From Pholis gunnellus (Eukaryota; Chordata; Actinopteri; Perciformes; Pholidae): DNA of 64,000 bases. A program made the position numbers and the translations under genes. The stretch spans positions 28,149,517-28,213,516 of the forward strand of contig OU342806.1 of NCBI GenBank assembly GCA_910591455.2. The letters are read 5' to 3'. The notes below the pieces were generated by a model. It had not been told where the DNA came from, ran no database searches, and was given only the letters and a program-made list of their open reading frames with translations. Positions 57,040 to 64,000 of the stretch are shown here, in pieces; positions within the stretch are counted from its first letter, which is position 1; each line of letters begins with the position of its first letter.

Positions 57040-57420
57040 AATGGATCACTGAATGGGCCTACCGGATACAGGCCCATGGGCCCCAAGTGTCAGGACCCCC
57101 CCTGGCCTTCACCTACAAAATGTCACTCAAAGAGACTCAAAATAACCAGAAACAAACAAACAAAGAGATCATAAAAACTTAGAAATAGACATAAAAGCAA
57201 CACAAAAAAGTACAAAGACGCATAATTACCACAAATTCATACACAAAATCCCCACAAATATAAGCAAAATGACTACAAATAGACAGAAAATGGTCACAAA
57301 GAGAAGCACAATGACCACAAAGAGACAGAAAAAACAACCAAACGAGGCTAAACAATGTAATGTGTCTTGCTCCCATATAGGAGAGGTGGTGGGCCCATTG
57401 TCTCCTAATCTGCCCATACT
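57040..57420 (+). repeat. Second copy of the ACAAAGAGAC-rich dispersed repeat
   Basis: GGGCCTACCGGATACAGG, AAAATGTCACTCAAAGAGAC, degenerate ACAAAGAGACA units (57110-57340), GAGGCTAAACAA and GGGCCCATTGTCTCCTAATC match 30490-30850 in order. The tandem section is degenerate rather than a clean 21-bp array. Confidence 0.8.
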
Positions 57421-60100
57421 TGTGTACATCTTTAGCAGTGGTCTTGTGTTCCAGTGGAACAGCGACAGCTCCCTGAGCTCCTTGTGAAGTATTCATCAGA
57501 AAGACAAGAGCACGCGGAGCCTCAATGCTAATCAGCTAATACACGCGACCTCACACAATATCCTGGCAAACAAGCTCAAATCTGAAGCGCAAAACACACA
57601 AAGGCGGGATTAGCTCCATTAGCGCAGGAATCTCAGAGGCAATTAACCTGCCGTGAGCAAAGCCCCCTCTCAGATTCCATTATGTGGCGCCGAGCGGGAG
57701 GAGGAGCTCGACCAGGAGGCGTGACGGAGGGGGAGGAAGAGGGGTGTGGGGGTGTCGGGGGGGGGGTTGGAAAGCTCTCAGTGCTAGGGGTCAAAAGCAA
57801 CATGTGACTGGCATAGCAAGCAGCGGTGAGGTGATGACCTGTTGCGACAGCCAACACCGGCCCACATGGACCTGGTGGGAGGGAGTTAACTGTTCTCCTC
57901 ACTACCATAGACACAAGCCCAGAAAAAACAACCTACAAGAACCAACTTTGATAAAAAAGATAAAAATAGGTTTGGCAGTTTACAGTCTAAGTTCAGATAA
58001 ACCCATCAAAGGTGCCCTACACACAACTTTAGGAGCACTAACTTCAACCGTCCAACTCTCCTGGTGATCAATAATCTTTAAACGCATTAAATCTGTCGTC
58101 TGATAATCGACACACAAAACCTATAAAAGACAATAATTGAATTGTGTTATTGGCTAAACTAATACACTGTACAAAACAAACCATCACAGAGAAAGTTGGA
58201 AGCCCCAAAGAAAGGTCACGGCAGCATTTCTGGCGAAAGGGTTGTTTAGTGACCAACTCCCTAAATCCCTGAAAGTGAAAATATCTTTTGCAGGGATGTA
58301 AATCTGAATAACAATTTCTATTGTCACTGGGAGTTGACACATTTTTATTTCCACACAGATGCATCGCCGCCTCACTTTGTGCCACCCACAGGAAGCGTGC
58401 ATCTGCTTGAGTCTTAGCAACTGATTCTAGTTCAGTCCAAACACATCTTAGGTCTGATGTTCTAAAGGGTTCTGCTGAGCAGAGAAAGTCAAAAAAGTCA
58501 ACAAAAAAAAATGTTTCCCCATTTGAATATCCATATTTATATACAAAGAATGTTACCTTTACATTGTTCTGTTTGTATTAAAACAATAGCAATTATTAAA
58601 AAACTTTTTTTAAATCGTATCATATAGTTCTGTGGAAAGAAGGAAAACTCTCAGAAGGTTATCCATTTTCATCACATATCATCAAACCACACGATCCTAG
58701 AATAAGAATATTGTCTCAATGATCAGCAGACAGCAGTATTGTGGAGCAGGCAGTGTAAATTCCTTGGTAGGAAAGGACACGTGGAGAGATGAGTTGTAGT
58801 AACATGTTGGACAGCCAGTCTTGACTAAAATGGAGGCTTCTTTATACAAACAACTTCCCGGCTCCAGAGGACTGTGGGATGAGAGACATGAGCCCAGCTG
58901 AAATATTAAATAATATAATATAGACATGAGGAAGCTGACCTGTGCTGCAGTGTTCTTTTATGAAACACTCTGAACTGAGCTCTTTTTTTCCTTGCATGGG
59001 TTTTTTTGGAATATTGCAACTGTTTAGTTCAGATTTCTGGAGAAAGTGGTAGCTGAGATTGAATGTCTTCCAGTTCAATTTCTTTCACTCAGTTTAAAAG
59101 TAAAACATAAAATACACAATTCTAGTCGTATTCGTCTCCCTCTCACCTCTGTAAAAAAACACATTTTCTTGGCATGGAGTTTACTTTTATTCTTTGGCTT
59201 CAATTTTCTTCTCCCAAAGTTTAAATAACAAACCCATCCAGTTCATTTAGCTGATTCCAGTATTTTAGACCTGATATGTTTAAAAGAGACTCAACATGAT
59301 GAGACTCGTAGTGGTGGAAAATAACATCGGACAAGAGCTTCCATTGACTCAAGATCTATCTATCTATCTACACACATACACACAGCGGATACTGATGATA
59401 CATTTCTAGATTTACATGAGTAAATCCATCAGTGGATTTAATCTCTTTATCTCATGTAAAATGTTAACAACTGCAAATGTTTTGTTGTGTGTGAAACTAT
59501 GAAACAGTGTTGCATGTACACCCGACTTGTTTGTAACTCTCCAGGTTGTCGACTACGACTGATAGCATGGCAGCTTCTCTGATGTGATGTTTCATATCAC
59601 AGTAAAACAGCTCAATAGAAGATGTCATCTTGGACATATAGACTTTTTGCCAATGAGTAAAGTTAGTTAGTTCTATGAACATGCAGAACTTAAAGTGCCT
59701 TATAAGTGCATGTTACACATGTTCCCTGAAGCATTTTAACCTTGCTTAGAAAGAGAATATCAGAAGTATTACCACAAGGCTTTATTAATGACACAGTCTG
59801 TTCTAGCTGAGCTGCTGCTGCGGAGGCTGGCTGAAAACATGTAGGAGGGCAAAAGCATCAAACAAGGACAGCGAGCTCTTTATGTTTCTGACTCAAAGTT
59901 CCTCTGCAGGCACAGAGAAGTCTTCAGTGGGCTCTGTCCTGAGTGTGTGACAGCAACAACTCATCAGGCTCTTTTGTTGTTAAGAGCAATCCATGAATCC
60001 TACATTCAAAGCTGTGATGGGCTGATATTCAGAACAGATACTTGAGAGCCACTGTCAAAGTTCTAATGGAAAAGAGAGTGAGCAGGTGGCCCCACGATCG
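57421..60100. other. Stretch without recognised gene
   Basis: Contains a purine-rich, G-run block at 57700-57770 and a TCTA microsatellite at 59354. Frames such as 57684-58067 (127 codons) are driven by the G-rich block and are not supported. Confidence 0.4.
59354..59371 (+). repeat. TCTA tetranucleotide microsatellite
   Basis: About four TCTA units followed by ACACACATACACACA. Confidence 0.85.
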
Positions 60101-60125
60101 GCATGAAAGCTCCACGAGTGCTTAC

Positions 60126-60141
60126 CTGAGCCCGGCTCCAT
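60126..60141 (-). CDS. Weak candidate first coding exon end (MEPGS) with splice donor
   Basis: On the minus strand CTCCATGGAGCCGGGCTCAG is followed by GTAAGCAC, a near-consensus donor at 60125. The ATG at 60141 would give only MEPGS plus one base before the intron. The leader up to about 60300 is CpG-richer than the rest of the window. This is compatible with a promoter-proximal first exon, but a chance donor after a chance ATG is just as possible. Confidence 0.22.
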
Positions 60142-60264
60142 GGAGAAAACAAGAGTATCCTGAGGAGAAGCCAGTGCTGGCAGACTTCTGCGCTGTTCCT
60201 CGGGAGTAATGCCAGCCCATAAAACAGTCCCCTACTCCCAGCCGATGGGAGCGGCGAGCCTTGA

Positions 60265-60617
60265 GGGGGGGGGGGGCAGCCACTGAGGTCAGTCACAGGT
60301 AGAGAGGCTCCAGAGCACCGTGAGCGATCTGAGCGGGTTTCAGCTCCTTGTGGCTGGCAGTGACGGGGTCAGAGCTGTGAAGATCCTGCAGCAGCAGCTC
60401 TGAGAGCAGAGGAGGGGGGAGGGGGGAGGGGGGGGGGGGGGGGGCAGCCAATGTCTGTGTGCATGATGTCACAGGTGTCAGGTTTCAGCTGGAGGCTCAG
60501 AGGGGCGGGCTCTGCTGTGCTGAGGGGTTTGTGACCTGGCACAGGTGAGACTGACTCCTCCCCCGTGCTTTACCTGGCCTCAGCAGGGGAGGGGGGGGGG
60601 GGGGGGGGGGGGGGGGG
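60265..60617 (+). repeat. Three long G-tracts within 350 bases
   Basis: Runs of 12 G (60265-60276), 17 G (60428-60444, preceded by GGGGGGA units) and 27 G (60591-60617). Each could form quadruplex structures. The flanking sequence is GC- and CpG-richer than the window average. Long monotonous runs are also prone to assembly and sequencing length errors. Confidence 0.9.
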
Positions 60618-63207
60618 TATTCTTTTGTTTGGAAGCAGACCAAGTGTTTAATGGGTCAAGCGGGGCTTTTAGAGCTATTAGCACTAAAAGAGCCTTTGGA
60701 CACACAACACGGCGGCTTCATAGAGGTCAGAGAACAGAGCTGATTTTAAGCTGCAACATACTTCATTTAAATGTCCTACAAATACATAAAAGAAATGTCA
60801 AAGTTTGTTTAGTTGGAGTACAGAAAGCTTCCCTTACTGTTATCTTAAAGATGTTCAATGTCACGGCTGATTATTTAGATGGTTTCAAAAATGTGAACAC
60901 AACGCTACGTTTCAGAACGAGACACAGCGTCAAACAGACCGGATCCAGCAAAGGGAAAGAGAAAGGTTCTACTTCTCTAAAGCCTTCTCCTATTTCAAAA
61001 ATAGTTTTCCCATCAGTCACTTAGACACAAAAACACAGACAATAGGGTCCAGGTTGAAAAATACCAACGCTACCGACTGTCCTCGACCAAAGATATTGTC
61101 AGAAAACACTCAAACGATTTTGTCGACTAATCAATAAGTTGATTTGATGGAAGGATCAGTAAAAGTGAGTTTCCCCACAAAGCACCACTTCAAATCTTGT
61201 GCTTCCCAAAGATGTGCTCACAGTAAGTAAGTCATTTTCATTGTGCATTGTGATTACAAACAGGAAACACATTTGGAGAGAAGCCAAGCTTTGACATTTC
61301 TCATCATTCTGAAAAAAACTAAAAACTACAAATTTGTAAAACGTTCACTTTGGCAACTAAAGCGTGATTAACTGGTCTATGGTTATGTTTGGTATGTTTC
61401 CCCCACTCTGAAATACCAATCCTCAACATAACCTAACACAGTAACATGGATTATGGTATGGCCACCAGTTTAAACGTCTTCAGTCTCATATATTATGGTC
61501 CAAATGAGTGAAACTTTTACATTCGACTGTAAAAGCATAACAGCAACTACCTTTTTTCTCAGACAACTATACACATAATGTTTCAGTATTATATAGAAAT
61601 GAAAGACACCGTTGCAGTGGTGAATCAAAGATGAAGCAAGATCTAAACCGCCACAAAAAGGCATAAGACACAAATCAAGTCTTAAATAGTCATCCATCAA
61701 GAAGCCAGCCACAGACCACCGGTCCTCATACATAGAGATAATACATATCTTCACACTGTTACATGGATGTCCATGCAAAATTCAAGATCCTGTTCCAAAT
61801 TCAGATCACCACATATTTCTGTCCGACATTTAGAGGATTCCATCCCCCGTCAGCATTAAAAGCTGAAGCAGCGTAAACTTATGAACTCCGTGTCTGTTTT
61901 TAAGTTTACACAGTGGCTTGTAGTGGCATCCCTGGGTCACCACCTTTGCTCTACAAATGGAGCAGCGTGTGAGCTGTCAAATTCAGGAGGAGCAAAAAAA
62001 GAAAAAGTCCGGAGTCACGCGGGTTTCTCACAGGAGCAGAGCTCAGAAGCGAAGAACAAAAGCGGCACAGTATGGGCACATATTTTCCTGACAATTAAAT
62101 GTCCGGAGCTCGCAAAATAAATGAGCTATAATTACTTCCATTCACTTGGAATGTCAGAGCATTCCAACACAACTACAATTATTTCATAGCACGTGTCTGA
62201 ACCACAGACAGAAGAGGAAATCTCAGCAGAAAAATCAAAGAGTGCTTTGGACAGACGACAGACGTTTAATAGTGCTGACAAATCATATTCATATGGACTC
62301 AAGCATGTCTTTAATTCATATTGGGTTATTAACTACTAAGTATTATGTTATAAATGGTTATTAATGAATTAATTTGAGTTACTATTGGTTAACAATGAAG
62401 CATTGTTATTACCTGACTTTTAAGCATCATGTAACTACTAGCGAAGCTATCAATAGGTCATATGTCATATGCTATTGATTATTGAGTCATCAGTTAGACT
62501 CTGTAGAAGGCAAAAACTATTTGGGACTAGATTATTAATAGTTATTATGTCATAAATGTCAGTTAATATTAAATATTAATGTTATTATTAATATTAGCCT
62601 TATTCTTTATTGGGTTCATGTTCATCAACTATTTAATTTAATTAGATTACTAATGTTATTGTCTCTTGAATTCTAGGTCGTTACAATCATAGAAGGTATC
62701 AGTAAAACATCAATGATTTCCCTTCACATACACATATTATTACTATCACTGTCATTGTATTACATCAAGGGAAGTTTATACTTGTTAAGAATTGTTTCAA
62801 AGTTGAAACTTATTATTTTTCAATCATTTAGCATTTTCAGTAGCACAGTGGATGTTTCTCTATTCGTTATTTAGCAGTGTGTAGTGGAATGGAGTTATTG
62901 AAACTCATTTTGTCAACAGATTCGAGCTCTTTTGATCCATGCTTGTCACAGCCACTGTCATGGCCAATAACTGAAGCCAATGGAAGCGAAGATGAAGAAA
63001 CAGAAGCACTCATGGGCACTAGATTGAGGAAGTGTCCTGCTTTGAGGGAGAGCATTACCAGATGGCACTCATGTTTCTTTATTCTCTGTGAATGTGTCGC
63101 ACAGAAACCTGATTTGAAGGATGCAAACAGTGCAGGTTACGCTGTATAGTTCTAATTGTTAGATTGTATGACTGGGACCATTACCAGTCATTCAATCACT
63201 CCAAATC
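60618..63207. other. Stretch without recognised gene
   Basis: 62290-62650 is very AT-rich with many TTATTAAT words. The 159-codon frame at 60545-61024 owes its first third to the G-tract and shows no domain. Nothing called. Confidence 0.4.
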
Positions 63208-63430
63208 TTAAAGGAATACTTTACCCACAAAATGACTATTAATATATCAACTGCTCACCCTGTTCATGAATAAAATGCTGCTTTTCCCTCACAGAGAATA
63301 AAAAAACAGAGACAAGGCTTGATGAATTGAAGTAAATGGAAGCAACAGCAAAACTATATGAAAACATCCAAACACTTCCTCTACCGTCAGCTCACTGCAG
63401 CGCAACATGAGACGGCAGTGGAGGAAGAGT
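63208..63430 (+). repeat. Common dispersed repeat (TTAAAGGAATACTTTACCCA type)
   Basis: CTTAAAGGAATACTTTACCC, ACAAAATGACTATTAATATA, TCAACTGCTCACCCTG and CATCCAAACACTTCCT are recognised as a teleost repeat. Single copy here. Confidence 0.5.
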
Positions 63431-64000
63431 TTTTAATCATACCACCGGATGAATGAGACATGGATAGTACTGCACCAGTTGTGTGAAACCTGGACCTCAT
63501 TTCATGGAATTCATCAAGAGCTTCCTCCGGTTCTGGCTGTTTTTTGATTCTCTGCTCTTCGTGGAAGCATGAGAGAAAAGAAGATGTTTTCTCCTACACT
63601 TCTAGCTCACATGGGGGGAGTCATTGATGAACAGCTATTCTCTGACTTTCTGTTCAGAATGGAGCGGACTTAAAGATTCTGATAAGTTGTTGATCATCAA
63701 ATGCTTCCAGGTTATCGATCCAACAGATTTCTCAGTTTTTCTGTCCACATTTTGTTTTTACGTTTTTGTACAAGATTGTTCTCTACAATAAATGTGAACG
63801 GACGTGGACTTTAAATCCCACCTCAAAGAGAAGAAAAGCCACGACTTCTGAGTAAATCACCACCATAAAGAGAACAACTCACGAGTTCCTCCTCAACTCA
63901 GCCACTAGAAGAAATGAACGGCAACATCTAACGCACAATGACAAGACTTCCTCACAATAATAGAGCAGCGGTATCGTTTTGGTCCAGAAGACCTTCAGCA
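63431..64000. other. Stretch without recognised gene at the right edge
   Basis: Probably continues repeat-derived sequence. No exon or element end recognised. Confidence 0.35.

Noticed and set aside
60545..61024. 159-codon plus-strand frame
   Set aside because: It reads through the 27-G run and has no domain; its length depends on an unstable homopolymer.

Overview
The window reads as repeat-rich, gene-poor chromosomal DNA from a teleost fish, probably a percomorph. The grounds are AT-rich vertebrate-style sequence with CA and TG microsatellites, several dispersed sequences I recognise as common in ray-finned fish genomes, a tRNA-derived SINE, a Tc1/mariner MITE, and a dense set of hAT, piggyBac and Harbinger-like DNA transposons. 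There is no operon structure and no bacterial gene organisation. The only long, clearly functional-looking protein gene is a piggyBac transposase at the left edge. Host coding content is at most a few short exon candidates: a minus-strand signal-peptide exon near 29.7-29.9 kb, and a weaker minus-strand first exon near 60.1 kb. The window is probably intergenic or intronic. Layout, 0-5 kb: a piggyBac element (left end outside the window) encodes a transposase with the DDD catalytic residues and a C-terminal cysteine cluster. It ends at a TTAA and abuts a decayed hAT element whose own left end is missing, as expected if piggyBac landed inside it. 5-20 kb: mostly unique sequence with a 369-bp Tc1/mariner MITE (35-bp perfect terminal inverted repeats), one of two LTR-like repeats, and an eroded hAT copy with a 46-bp tandem repeat inside. 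20-29 kb: a nest of dispersed repeats. Two hAT deletion derivatives with perfect 8-bp target duplications sit in it. One keeps only N-terminal transposase sequence, the other only the C-terminal dimerisation domain. A piggyBac-family MITE follows. 29-45 kb: the signal-peptide exon, a 21-bp tandem array, more copies of the same dispersed repeats, and a 1-kb minisatellite with higher-order structure. 45-52 kb: a 2.1-kb hAT element related to the one at 2.7-4.1 kb and carrying a solo LTR, then a SINE, a second piggyBac MITE, a CpG-rich Harbinger-like MITE and a short hAT MITE. 52-64 kb: dispersed repeats, otherwise unassigned sequence, and three long G-tracts near 60.3-60.6 kb. How the parts relate: the transposase at the left edge and the two MITEs that share its 3' region form a potential autonomous/non-autonomous set. 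The nested insertions (piggyBac in hAT, LTR in hAT, hAT in dispersed repeats) give a relative order of events. I saw no convincing previously undescribed gene system. The most interesting items are the piggyBac set, the nested hAT/LTR structures, and the isolated signal-peptide exon. All family assignments are by reading alone, with no database search.
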